Part shown: positions 24,736 through 31,366 of the stretch, in pieces
Numbering within the stretch: position 1 is the stretch's first letter
How the letters are laid out: each line of letters starts with the position of its first letter
Source: Lachnospiraceae bacterium
GTDB taxonomy: Bacteria; Bacillota; Clostridia; Lachnospirales; Lachnospiraceae
Length of the DNA stretch: 31,403 bases
NCBI GenBank assembly: GCA_009774145.1
Contig: VSND01000052.1
Coordinates: forward strand, 1-31,403
Direction: 5' to 3'
Made by a program: the position numbers and the translations under genes
Notes under the pieces: model-generated
What the model was told of the DNA's origin: nothing
What the model saw: only the letters and a program-made list of their open reading frames with translations
Databases searched by the model: none

Positions 24736-24989
24736 GGATGCTTCAGGAACTGGATCCGGAGGCGGCGCTGGAGGGAAAATCAAAATGTCGGAATGCAGCG
24801 ATTTCGGAGGCGTTTCACTACATGAAACTCATTGAGGCCTGGGGAATCGGGCCGGGAAGAATACGGAACAGCTGCAGGGAGTATGGACTGAAAGAACCGG
24901 TCATTGATGAATTTGGTGATGGATTCCGAGCTGTTTTCTTTCGAAAAAAATTGAAGAGAATGTTGGATATTACAGAGGGACGTGATTAA
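24732..24989 (+). pseudogene. AlbA_2/HATPase-like putative regulator, C-terminal remnant
   Basis: About 75 residues contain SKCRNAAISEAFHYMKLIEA, WGIGPGRIRNSCREYGLKEP and FGDGFRAVFFRK, characteristic of the C-terminal ATPase-like domain of AlbA_2 (divergent AAA_4) proteins often annotated as ATP-dependent DNA helicase-related regulators. The N-terminal AlbA_2 domain and most of the middle are absent. From here to the riboswitch promoter at 25100 I see nothing recognisable. Confidence 0.65.
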
Positions 24990-25099
24990 AAAAGCCGGGA
25001 ACGCAAGAAACACGATCTATCAGGCAGGCGGGAATTTTCCGCAGGGGGAGTGATGGATAAAGGCCATGCATTCTGTGGGAACTATCACAAAATAAAAAT

Positions 25100-25128
25100 T
25101 TGACAAAATCTGATTCCGATGCTAAGAT
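25100..25128 (+). promoter_or_regulatory. promoter of the cobalamin-uptake operon
   Basis: TTGACA (25100-25105), a 17-base spacer and TAAGAT (25123-25128) give a transcription start near 25135, directly at the beginning of the riboswitch. Confidence 0.75.
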
Positions 25129-25139
25129 GACAACATCAT

Positions 25140-25250
25140 ATAAGTCTGTCCAAGGGGAATCAGGTGCGAAGCCTGAGCGATGCGGTCACTGTAAGCAGAG
25201 CATACGATGTCTTCTGCGAGCCAGGTTGCCAAAGACAGGCGGAATGAAGC
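25140..25250 (+). ncRNA. cobalamin riboswitch (short, class II-like)
   Basis: The leader contains the conserved cobalamin aptamer blocks in order: GGGAATCAGGTGCGAAGCCT with GAGC (from 25155), GGTCACTGTAA (25184-25194) and GAGCCAGGTTGCC (25218-25230). CTGTC near the 5' end and GACAG after the last block can close the aptamer. The large extra arm of long riboswitches appears to be missing, which fits class II. It is followed by a terminator and by two genes whose predicted function is corrinoid binding and uptake, so B12 would shut off their expression. Confidence 0.85.
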
Positions 25251-25290
25251 TTCCTTGCAGGGCCATGCATTCCACACAAGCGCAACAGGT

Positions 25291-25324
25291 GCAGGTCTGA
25301 CGTAAGGCAGGCCTGCTTCTTTTA
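25291..25324 (+). terminator. riboswitch expression-platform terminator
   Basis: GCAGGTCTG (25291-25299) pairs with CAGGCCTGC (25308-25316), one wobble, followed by TTCTTTTA. Its position 40 bases after the aptamer suits premature termination when cobalamin is bound. The remaining 165 bases to the first gene hold further small hairpins but no gene that I can support. Confidence 0.7.
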
Positions 25325-25488
25325 TGTGCAGGTGCGAGTGAAGGAATCTGCTGCCTGGCAGCATGCACCCCGAGCGGTGCGTATGGGAAGCTGGTCTTTA
25401 CCTGCCTGTTTGGGTAAAGAATCGGAAGATTCTGCGGGGGGACCGGTGAGAAAACGTGTAACTGATTAACCGGATGGAGAGGACGAAA

Positions 25489-25887
25489 ATGAACAAGGAT
25501 AAGAAAGCAATTTTAATTACTGCAGCGCTTCTTTTAGTGCTTTGCCTTGGGGCAGTATTGGGATACCAGAAGTTTGCCCCCAGGGGTGTGGCGGGAGAAA
25601 AGGAGATCACGGTAAAGGTAGTTCATGCCGACGCCGGTGAAAAGGAATTCACTTACCAGACGGATGAGGAGTTTTTAGGAGCGGTGTTGGAAGCGGAGGG
25701 TCTGGCAGAAGGCGAAGAAGGACCTTACGGTCTTTACATTATTTCTGTGGACGGCGAGACCGCGGAAGAATCCAGGCAGCAGTGGTGGTGTCTGACAAAA
25801 GGCGGCGAGACCGTGAACACTTCCGCCACACAGACGCCGATTGCAGATGGAGATGCGTTTGAGCTGACGCTCACCGAGGGGTATTGA
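25489..25887 (+). CDS. membrane-anchored DUF4430 (transcobalamin-like) protein
   Basis: A 132-residue surface protein with an N-terminal membrane anchor (about 7-27) and one DUF4430 domain (about 38-131), the fold shared with the C-terminal domain of transcobalamin. The signature QQWWCLTKGGE is at 97-107. It is probably a cell-surface corrinoid-binding protein handing B12 to the transporter encoded next, consistent with the upstream riboswitch. The ATG at 25489 follows GGAGAGGA; an in-frame ATG five codons earlier lies on that site. Confidence 0.82.
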   Translation: MNKDKKAILITAALLLVLCLGAVLGYQKFAPRGVAGEKEITVKVVHADAGEKEFTYQTDEEFLGAVLEAEGLAEGEEGPYGLYIISVDGETAEESRQQWWCLTKGGETVNTSATQTPIADGDAFELTLTEGY

Positions 25888-25900
25888 GAGAGACATGCGG

Positions 25901-26404
25901 ATGAATACAAAAATGCTGGTAATATCGTCCATGCTGACGGCACTCCTGTTCGCCGGTCAGGTGGGGATGCAGTTTCTGCCGAATATTGAGATCGTTACGC
26001 TTTTGATCATATTGTATACGCGGACCTTTGGAAAACGGGTATTTGCCGTCATCTATGCTTTTGTCATGCTGGAAGGCCTTTTTTACGGATTTGGCATCTG
26101 GTGGGTCAGTTATCTGTATATATGGAGTATTTTCGCTCTGGTCGTGCTGCTGATCAGAAGCGATTCTGTCATTTTGTGGAGCATGATCTCCGGGATCTTC
26201 GGACTGTGCTTTGGTTTTCTGTGTGCAATCCCTTATTTTGTAACAGGCGGTCCGGGAGCGGGGGTGGCGTACTGGGGAGCCGGGCTTTACTTTGACCTGC
26301 TTCACTGTGCCGGAAATGTGCTGCTTTGTGCAGCCTTGTACCGTCCCCTTTACCGGGTGTTTTCGCTGCTGATGGCTGAGACGCAAAAGACCGTGAGCTG
26401 CTGA
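25901..26404 (+). CDS. ECF transporter S component, probable cobalamin uptake
   Basis: A 167-residue membrane protein with about six hydrophobic helices and an early helix MLVISSMLTALLFAGQVGMQ typical of energy-coupling-factor substrate-binding (S) components. The gene starts within 15 bases of the DUF4430 stop. The shared ATPases and T component are not in the window and would be supplied from elsewhere, as in group II ECF systems. The riboswitch and partner gene point to cobalamin or a precursor. The ATG at 25895 is also possible, but spacing from GAGAGAG favours 25901. Confidence 0.78.
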   Translation: MNTKMLVISSMLTALLFAGQVGMQFLPNIEIVTLLIILYTRTFGKRVFAVIYAFVMLEGLFYGFGIWWVSYLYIWSIFALVVLLIRSDSVILWSMISGIFGLCFGFLCAIPYFVTGGPGAGVAYWGAGLYFDLLHCAGNVLLCAALYRPLYRVFSLLMAETQKTVSC

Positions 26405-26500
26405 CTGCGGCAGGGTATCGATGATCACCGTCAGATAAGAAAAGGCGCTTTCACAAATAATTACAACAGAAACATCATTTTCAGGTCCGGAGGTACGAGT

Positions 26501-27184
26501 ATGAAAGATACAGGATACAGGGAAAGCCAGGCGGCGGATATGCTTTCCGGTCTCCCGTTCTGGGAGCATCTGGAATATGCGCAGAAAAGGTACGCAGAAG
26601 ATCATGCCGTGTTCCGGCACTATGGAAAGGGCAGCATGATCTACAGCAGCGGGAGCCTCTGTCTGGGCATGGCATGCGTGCAGAAGGGCAGCGTCCGGGT
26701 ATACCTGCTCTCGGAAGAGGGGCGGGAGATCACGCTGTTCCGCCTGGAAAAGGGAGATCCCTGCGTGTTGTCCGCCGCCTGCGTCATCAGCCAGATTACC
26801 TTTGACACCTATATGGAAGCGGAGCAGGACTGTGATCTTCTGGTCATTCCCGCGGCGGCATTCCGGCAGCTGACGGAGGAAAATATCCATGTGAAATGTT
26901 TTGTGTATGAACTGATGACAGAACGTTTTTCCAGCGTGATGTGGACGATGCAGCAGATTCTTTTTGCGGGGCTGGACCGCCGTCTTGCAGGGTTTCTGGT
27001 TCAGGAATACGACAGGACCAAAGACCCCAGGATCAGGATCACGCAGGAACAGATCGCCAGGCAGATCAATTCCGCCCGTGAAGCTGTGGCGAGAATGCTG
27101 CGGCGCTTTATGACGGAACATCTGGTGGAGGTGAGCCGCGGCGTGATTACGCTTCTGGATATAGACGGGCTCAGGCAGATTTGA
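26501..27184 (+). CDS. Crp/Fnr-family transcriptional regulator
   Basis: A 227-residue regulator with an N-terminal cyclic-nucleotide-binding-like beta roll (about 15-125), dimer helix (about 126-165) and C-terminal winged helix (about 166-225). The recognition helix reads SAREAVARMLRRF: Arg193, Glu194 and Arg198 are placed as in E. coli CRP (RETVGR), which reads TGTGA, rather than as in FNR (ExxSR). Several cysteines occur (54, 59, 88, 94, 111, 133) but no clear Fe-S pattern. GGAGG precedes the ATG. A matching TGTGA/TCACA palindrome lies 28 bases past its stop codon, upstream of the thioredoxin genes, so these are the likely target; the signal sensed is unknown. Confidence 0.88.
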   Translation: MKDTGYRESQAADMLSGLPFWEHLEYAQKRYAEDHAVFRHYGKGSMIYSSGSLCLGMACVQKGSVRVYLLSEEGREITLFRLEKGDPCVLSAACVISQITFDTYMEAEQDCDLLVIPAAAFRQLTEENIHVKCFVYELMTERFSSVMWTMQQILFAGLDRRLAGFLVQEYDRTKDPRIRITQEQIARQINSAREAVARMLRRFMTEHLVEVSRGVITLLDIDGLRQI

Positions 27185-27211
27185 CGCAGGACGGCACAAT
27201 ATTTCGAACAA

Positions 27212-27253
27212 TGTGACCCGGTCACAGTCAGCGCCTCCGGCTTCTGGTAAAAT
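27212..27253 (+). promoter_or_regulatory. Crp-type site and promoter of the FTR-like/thioredoxin operon
   Basis: TGTGACCCGGTCACA (27212-27226) is a perfect palindrome around one central base. A -10 box TAAAAT lies at 27248-27253 with no good -35 box; the predicted start near 27260 places the palindrome centre (27219) at about -41, the position of class II Crp/Fnr activation. Confidence 0.65.
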
Positions 27254-27298
27254 GGGATCATGATACAGCAGGAATCAGTTTTCAGGAGGTAGCGTCAA

Positions 27299-27505
27299 AT
27301 GAAGATCACATTAAATCCGGATGCGGAGATTGTAAAGGTGGTAAAGGAAGGCCTGCGCAGAACCGGCGGCTACTGTCCCTGCCGGACGGAGAAAAAAGAA
27401 GATTATAAATGTATGTGCCGGGAATTCCGGGAGCAGATCGAGGACCCGGGATTTGAAGGTTACTGTCACTGCATGCTTTATTACAAGGCAAAGGAGGAAG
27501 TATAA
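27299..27505 (+). CDS. ferredoxin:thioredoxin reductase catalytic-subunit-like protein
   Basis: A 68-residue protein with the cysteine arrangement of the FTR beta chain: CPC at 26-28, CMC at 38-40 and CHC at 56-58, six cysteines that would hold a 4Fe-4S cluster and an adjacent redox disulfide. FTR passes electrons from ferredoxin to thioredoxin. It is shorter than plant-type chains (about 110) because the N-terminal part is minimal, and no FTR alpha (variable) chain is present. AGGAGG precedes the ATG. Thioredoxin is encoded two bases after its stop codon, a strong functional link. Confidence 0.82.
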   Translation: MKITLNPDAEIVKVVKEGLRRTGGYCPCRTEKKEDYKCMCREFREQIEDPGFEGYCHCMLYYKAKEEV

Positions 27506-27507
27506 CG

Positions 27508-27825
27508 ATGGCTGAGCTGAAAATCACAAAGAGCAATTTTGAATCAGAGGTGCTCCGGTCCGAAGTGCCGGTGCTTTTGGATTTCTGGGCGACCTGGTGT
27601 CCGCCCTGCAGGATGCTTTCCCCTGTTATCGAGGAGATTGCAGGGGAGTACGAAGGCAGGGCAAAGGTCGGAAAAGTCAATGTGGATGAAGAGCCGGAGC
27701 TGGCCGCCATGTTCAGGGTGGAAAATATTCCCACCATGGTTGTCATGAAAGAAGGAAAAGTGGCGGAACTGGCAGTCGGTTACCGTCCGAAGGAACAGAT
27801 TACAGATATGCTGAAAAGAGCGTGA
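27508..27825 (+). CDS. trxA: thioredoxin with WCPPC active site
   Basis: A 105-residue cytoplasmic thioredoxin. The active site is WCPPC (30-34) instead of the usual WCGPC, with Asp25 (LLDFWA) and the cis-proline of ENIPTMVV (about 75) in place. AAAGGAGG lies 10 bases before the ATG. It is co-transcribed with the FTR-like gene, so it is probably reduced from ferredoxin rather than by NADPH-thioredoxin reductase. The Gly-to-Pro change inside the motif may shift its redox potential towards a more oxidising value. Confidence 0.9.
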   Translation: MAELKITKSNFESEVLRSEVPVLLDFWATWCPPCRMLSPVIEEIAGEYEGRAKVGKVNVDEEPELAAMFRVENIPTMVVMKEGKVAELAVGYRPKEQITDMLKRA

Positions 27826-27850
27826 CCGGTGAAAACGGCCACGCTCTTTT
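27814..27850 (+). terminator. terminator of the FTR-like/thioredoxin operon
   Basis: AAAAGAGCGTGACCG (27814-27828) pairs with CGGCCACGCTCTTTT (27836-27850), one mismatch, 7-base loop, with the T run inside the right arm. It overlaps the thioredoxin stop codon and could act on both strands. Confidence 0.85.
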
Positions 27851-27887
27851 CATGGTCGGAAAATAAATAAATCCTTTCATAATTTTA

Positions 27888-27917
27888 TTGCGTTTTCTGC
27901 CGGATTTATTATATGAT
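27888..27917 (+). promoter_or_regulatory. probable promoter of the DUF6688-like gene
   Basis: TTGCGT (27888-27893), an 18-base spacer and TATGAT (27912-27917) lie in an AT-rich stretch. The predicted transcript starts near 27925, leaving a leader of almost 140 bases. Confidence 0.5.
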
Positions 27918-27950
27918 ATATCTTGTGATTATATATTGCCGGAAAACAGG

Positions 27951-28004
27951 ATAAACGGTACACAGGACAAGACTCTATAAGGGCAAGAATTTCGTGCCGT
28001 TTAT
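27951..28004 (+). ncRNA. structured leader of the DUF6688-like gene, unknown type
   Basis: ATAAACGGTAC (27951-27961) pairs with GTGCCGTTTAT (27994-28004), 11 pairs with one wobble, enclosing 32 purine-rich bases. It lies in the middle of the leader, is not followed by a T run, and is 58 bases before the ATG. I do not recognise it as any known riboswitch class. It could be a small regulatory element or simply a stable hairpin. Confidence 0.35.
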
Positions 28005-28062
28005 ATAGAAAGAAGGAAAAATTTTCAGGATTTACAGTCATTAACCAAAACAGGAGGCTTAC

Positions 28063-29271
28063 ATGTTTCAGAAAATTCAGAATCGTTTCAGAAAAAGACC
28101 AAATCTGTATATTGCCGCAGGTTCGCTGCTGGCGGGGACCGCAGTGATGTTTCCCGGCGCATGGCTTGTTGTATACGGTGGAAAGGACGGGGCGGATCTG
28201 TCTTCTGCCCTTCTGGTCGGAATTCTGATCGGCGCATTTCTGTTTTATCCGGCTGCGCTTACTTTCTGGAATCTGTGGCAGCTGTGCCGGCTGCGTTATC
28301 AGATGGAGGCGCTTAATACGGCAAGGATTACGGATGCCGTTACGATTCTCTGGGGTGCGGTCTGCGTCGCCTGCTATCTGATGATTTCGGATGTCCGTAT
28401 GGAAGACTGGACGGAGACGCTGGTCAATTCCCAGGTTCATACCCCCATTGCCACATGGACGATTCCCACGGTTGCCGCCATCGGGACCGTGGCATTTGTG
28501 GGTTACCTGATTCTGCGTTTGATTCCGATCAGGAAGCTGCCGCCGCTTTTCAGTGTTCTCGCCATGTCCGCCATGTATCTGGGGATCGGGCTTTGCGTTC
28601 TGTTCACTGTTCAGCTGGCAGGGGGTGAGTTTCTGCTGGCGGTCTATCCTTTCAATCTGCTTCTGGTATTCGGAAAGACTGTGCGGCAGGTATGCATGCA
28701 GCAGGAGCGGGCCCGCCGTTTTTCCGGACTTGCATTTCTGCTCATGTGGCCGCTGCTGGGTGTGCTGACCGCGATCCTGATCCTGTTCGGTCAGAAGCCG
28801 GACAGCCTGATTCAGGCGTGGACGCAGACCAGCGACTGGACGCTGTCGCTTCAGAAGGCGCCGCCCAATGTACTTTATGATGAGCATTACCTGTGTACGG
28901 TGGCCGCAGGAGGACACCCGAAGGTGGTCAGGCCCCTTCGGACGGGAGTGCGCCATGGGCATCGGATCGTGGTGAACCGGCAGCTTCTGGTGGCTAACGC
29001 ATTCGAGGATCTGCTGGCAGAGCGGCTTCCCGGGGTCCACAGACAGCTGCGTCATTTCTATGATACGTACGGTTACCCCATTGCCCGGCATATCCGAAGC
29101 CGCTGGATGGCGGACCTTGTATATTTTATCATGAAGCCGCTGGAATATTTTTTTGTAATTGCGCTGTATCTTTTTGATACACAGCCGGAAAACCGGATTG
29201 CCGTGCAGTATCTGGGCGGAAATTTTTCGGAATGGAAACGTACAGTACAGGTCGACAGTACGGCGCTTTGA
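28063..29271 (+). CDS. multi-pass membrane protein, DUF6688-like
   Basis: A 402-residue protein with about seven hydrophobic segments between residues 15 and 260 and one near 360-370. The soluble part after them holds conserved-looking motifs: DEHYLCTVAAGGHPKVV, GVRHGHRIVVNRQLLVANAF and RHFYDTYGYPIARHI. From memory this layout fits the DUF6688 family; no function is established. AGGAGG precedes the ATG. It stands alone behind its own promoter and structured leader. A His/Arg-rich conserved region next to a membrane domain might indicate ligand or metal binding, but this is speculation. Confidence 0.65.
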   Translation: MFQKIQNRFRKRPNLYIAAGSLLAGTAVMFPGAWLVVYGGKDGADLSSALLVGILIGAFLFYPAALTFWNLWQLCRLRYQMEALNTARITDAVTILWGAVCVACYLMISDVRMEDWTETLVNSQVHTPIATWTIPTVAAIGTVAFVGYLILRLIPIRKLPPLFSVLAMSAMYLGIGLCVLFTVQLAGGEFLLAVYPFNLLLVFGKTVRQVCMQQERARRFSGLAFLLMWPLLGVLTAILILFGQKPDSLIQAWTQTSDWTLSLQKAPPNVLYDEHYLCTVAAGGHPKVVRPLRTGVRHGHRIVVNRQLLVANAFEDLLAERLPGVHRQLRHFYDTYGYPIARHIRSRWMADLVYFIMKPLEYFFVIALYLFDTQPENRIAVQYLGGNFSEWKRTVQVDSTAL

Positions 29272-29280
29272 CACTTGCCA

Positions 29281-29406
29281 ATGATTCCGAAGAACTTCAG
29301 CGGGCTTATCCGAATACTGGAAAGGAAGGAGAGCGGTTCGCGTCCCGTACCGTCCTTTGCGGACAGGTTTTGCGAGACTTATGACAATATGGAGCAGAGG
29401 CACTGA
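29281..29406 (+). other. 41-codon ORF, possible gene tail
   Basis: An ATG ten bases past the previous stop opens a frame of 41 codons: MIPKNFSGLIRILERKESGS then RPVPSFADRFCETYDNMEQR. The composition is protein-like, but there is no ribosome binding site. It may be a remnant of a longer gene or a chance frame. No family recognised. Confidence 0.25.
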
Positions 29407-29481
29407 CGGCGCTGCTGTTCACACCCACGGCAGGGCCGGTATCGACGAACGTGTAAATGACCGGGGCATCGGCGCGTCTGC

Positions 29482-29510
29482 TTGACAGCGATCCTGCTTT
29501 TTGCTATATT
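29482..29510 (+). promoter_or_regulatory. promoter of the BlaI/M56 operon
   Basis: TTGACA (29482-29487), a 17-base spacer and TATATT (29505-29510) are near consensus. The leader of about 57 bases is AT-rich with loose dyads such as TATTTAAAAAGTAAATGAATA where the BlaI-type repressor could bind; no exact TACA-N-TGTA operator was found. Confidence 0.75.
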
Positions 29511-29574
29511 TAAAAAGTAAATGAATATTGAAAAAATATAAAAAACTATTGAAACAAAAACGGAGGTGGATGAT

Positions 29575-29955
29575 ATGGAAAAACAGATGACGCCGGCGGA
29601 AGAAGTTATCATGCAGTGTCTGTGGGAATCCGGGGAGGATCTGACGGTCTATGAGATCACAGAGCGTCTGAGGGAGCATTATGGAAAGGATTACGCCAAT
29701 AACGCCGTTGCCACATTCATGAAAAATCTGCTGAACAGAGGGCTGGTCAGCCGTTATAAAAAGCACCATTCCCATCAGTGGCATCCGGAGATCGACATGG
29801 ATGCTTACCGGGATCAGAAGCTTCACAGTTTTCGGAAGCAGTGGTACCGGGGTTCCGGCGTCGGCATGCTGGCTTCCCTTGTGGAAACCTCTGACCTTAC
29901 AAAAGAAGATGTAAAGAAAATGAAGGAGCTTCTGGATGAATATATGGATGAATGA
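29575..29955 (+). CDS. BlaI/MecI-family transcriptional repressor
   Basis: A 126-residue winged-helix repressor of the BlaI/MecI/CopY family. It begins with the hallmark MTPAEEVIMQCLWESG (residues 5-20), followed by the DNA-binding domain (to about 75, with NNAVATFMKNLLNRGLV) and a helical dimer region at the end. The ATG at 29575 is 8 bases after GGAGG; the in-frame GTG at 29566 lies inside that site. It overlaps the M56 gene by 20 bases. By analogy with BlaI it should repress its own operon until cleaved through the partner protease. Confidence 0.9.
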   Translation: MEKQMTPAEEVIMQCLWESGEDLTVYEITERLREHYGKDYANNAVATFMKNLLNRGLVSRYKKHHSHQWHPEIDMDAYRDQKLHSFRKQWYRGSGVGMLASLVETSDLTKEDVKKMKELLDEYMDE

Positions 29956-31312
29956 GATTTGGATCCGGCTGGATATCCTGCTGCTTTTTAATTTTTTGAC
30001 GGGTGCCGCTGCATATCTGTTCTGGCGTCTGACCGTCCGGTTGTGGAAAGGCCGCTGTTCGGTCCGGTATCTGCACCGGGGACTGCAGGGGGTGATGCTC
30101 TGTTTCTGCGTGCCGGCCGCTTATATGCTGGCGTATCTGCATTTCAGAGATCTTGACGGTTCCTGGAACGGTAATTTTATGAACGGCACCGGGTTCCTCA
30201 TGAAAGCGGCTTTCGGAACCGCCGCCGTCTGGCTCCTGGGCATCCTTGTATCTGCGACCCGCTGCGGAAGGGAATTATACCGGGAGCGCCCGGTAAAGGG
30301 CGTGGTCGTTTTGGAAGATCAGAGAGAGGTCCGGGTCCTCCGGCAGCTTGGCAAAACCATGGGGATCCGGCGGCGGATTCCGGTCTGCCGGGGAGAGCGG
30401 CTGACGCCGGCCATCGGAGGATTTTTCCGCACCAGACTGTATCTGGGGACGGAATCCATGGAAGAGGAAGAACTGCGGATGATCTTCCGCCATGAACTGT
30501 ATCATTACAGGCATGGAGATATATGGATGCGGAGGCTGCTGCTCCTGCTTCGGATTTTCTGCTGGTTCTGCCCGTGGTTCACATGCGGGAAGATCAGCGA
30601 GGAATACCGAAGACTCAGTGAAGATTATGTGGATGAGGAGGTCTGCCGGGAGGAAGATATGAACCAGTATATACGGACCCTGCTGAAAACGGCTTTGCAG
30701 GGTGCGGAAAAGATGCATCTGACGCAGGCGACGGCCGCAGAAAACAGGTGCGATGTTTTAAGGAGGATAGAAAATATGAAGAGTTTACATAATAAAAAGA
30801 ATATGACCCGTACCATGGCGGCTGTATGGACTATAGCCTGTCTGCTCATGGGAAGCACGACCGTATATGCAGCCGGCGCCGGCGTAATCGAAGGGTATGA
30901 GGCGCTGTATCAGGCGACGGTGGTGGAAGTTGAGGAGCAGGCAATAGAGGACCAGTATATAGAATATCGGGAAGAACCGGATGACAGCTGGGTGGCGGAA
31001 GAAGGGGAAGTGATGGATAACGGACGTTCTTCGACAGTGCCTTTCGAATGGACAGTGGGAGCGAATGCGTCAAAGAGAACCCCATCCTTTGAGATGCCTT
31101 CCGGCGGATATATTACAGTCAGTGTATCAGTGGAGCCGACGGACTTGAAGGTAAACGTTGGAATTGTGGAGCCGGATGGAGGAAGGAGATACATTACTGG
31201 TTCTGATACCATACACTATAAATTTTCGTTAGATCAAAGCGGCAATTATATGGTGTTTGTAGAGAATCCGAATAGTGCAAAAGTTAGTGTGGCAGGTTAT
31301 TATAAAAAATAA
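29936..31312 (+). CDS. M56-family (BlaR1-like) membrane metallopeptidase with unusual sensor domain
   Basis: A 458-residue membrane protein. Helices near 10-30, 50-68, 85-106 and 198-213 surround a cytoplasmic zinc protease segment with HELYH (186-190) and a downstream acidic stretch SEDYVDEEVC likely to give the third ligand. A further helix at about 291-312 leads to an extracellular C-terminal region of about 145 residues. That region is not the penicillin-binding domain of BlaR1/MecR1 (about 250 residues with an active-site serine motif). It is an acidic linker (about 320-365) and a small beta-rich domain (366-458). It probably senses a different envelope signal. AAGGAGC precedes the ATG; an ATG four codons later is an alternative. 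Confidence 0.85.
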   Translation: MNIWMNEIWIRLDILLLFNFLTGAAAYLFWRLTVRLWKGRCSVRYLHRGLQGVMLCFCVPAAYMLAYLHFRDLDGSWNGNFMNGTGFLMKAAFGTAAVWLLGILVSATRCGRELYRERPVKGVVVLEDQREVRVLRQLGKTMGIRRRIPVCRGERLTPAIGGFFRTRLYLGTESMEEEELRMIFRHELYHYRHGDIWMRRLLLLLRIFCWFCPWFTCGKISEEYRRLSEDYVDEEVCREEDMNQYIRTLLKTALQGAEKMHLTQATAAENRCDVLRRIENMKSLHNKKNMTRTMAAVWTIACLLMGSTTVYAAGAGVIEGYEALYQATVVEVEEQAIEDQYIEYREEPDDSWVAEEGEVMDNGRSSTVPFEWTVGANASKRTPSFEMPSGGYITVSVSVEPTDLKVNVGIVEPDGGRRYITGSDTIHYKFSLDQSGNYMVFVENPNSAKVSVAGYYKK

Positions 31313-31318
31313 TCCTTT

Positions 31319-31352
31319 TGGCTTCTTTGTGCATGCGGGCCCAAAGAAGCCA
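31319..31352 (+). terminator. hairpin after the M56 gene
   Basis: TGGCTTCTTTG (31319-31329) pairs perfectly with CAAAGAAGCCA (31342-31352) around a 12-base loop, seven bases after the stop codon. The following bases are TCGCTTGAAG, not a T run, so termination is likely but not textbook. Confidence 0.6.
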
Positions 31353-31366
31353 TCGCTTGAAGCATA

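Noticed and set aside
25871..27211. 446-codon open frame on the minus strand
   Set aside because: It lies opposite the ECF S component and Crp/Fnr genes, is rich in His/Gln/Arg as expected for an antisense shadow, and has no start signal or family motif.
27877..29403. 508-codon open frame on the minus strand
   Set aside because: It is antisense to the membrane protein gene, with shadow-type composition and no hydrophobic or catalytic pattern.
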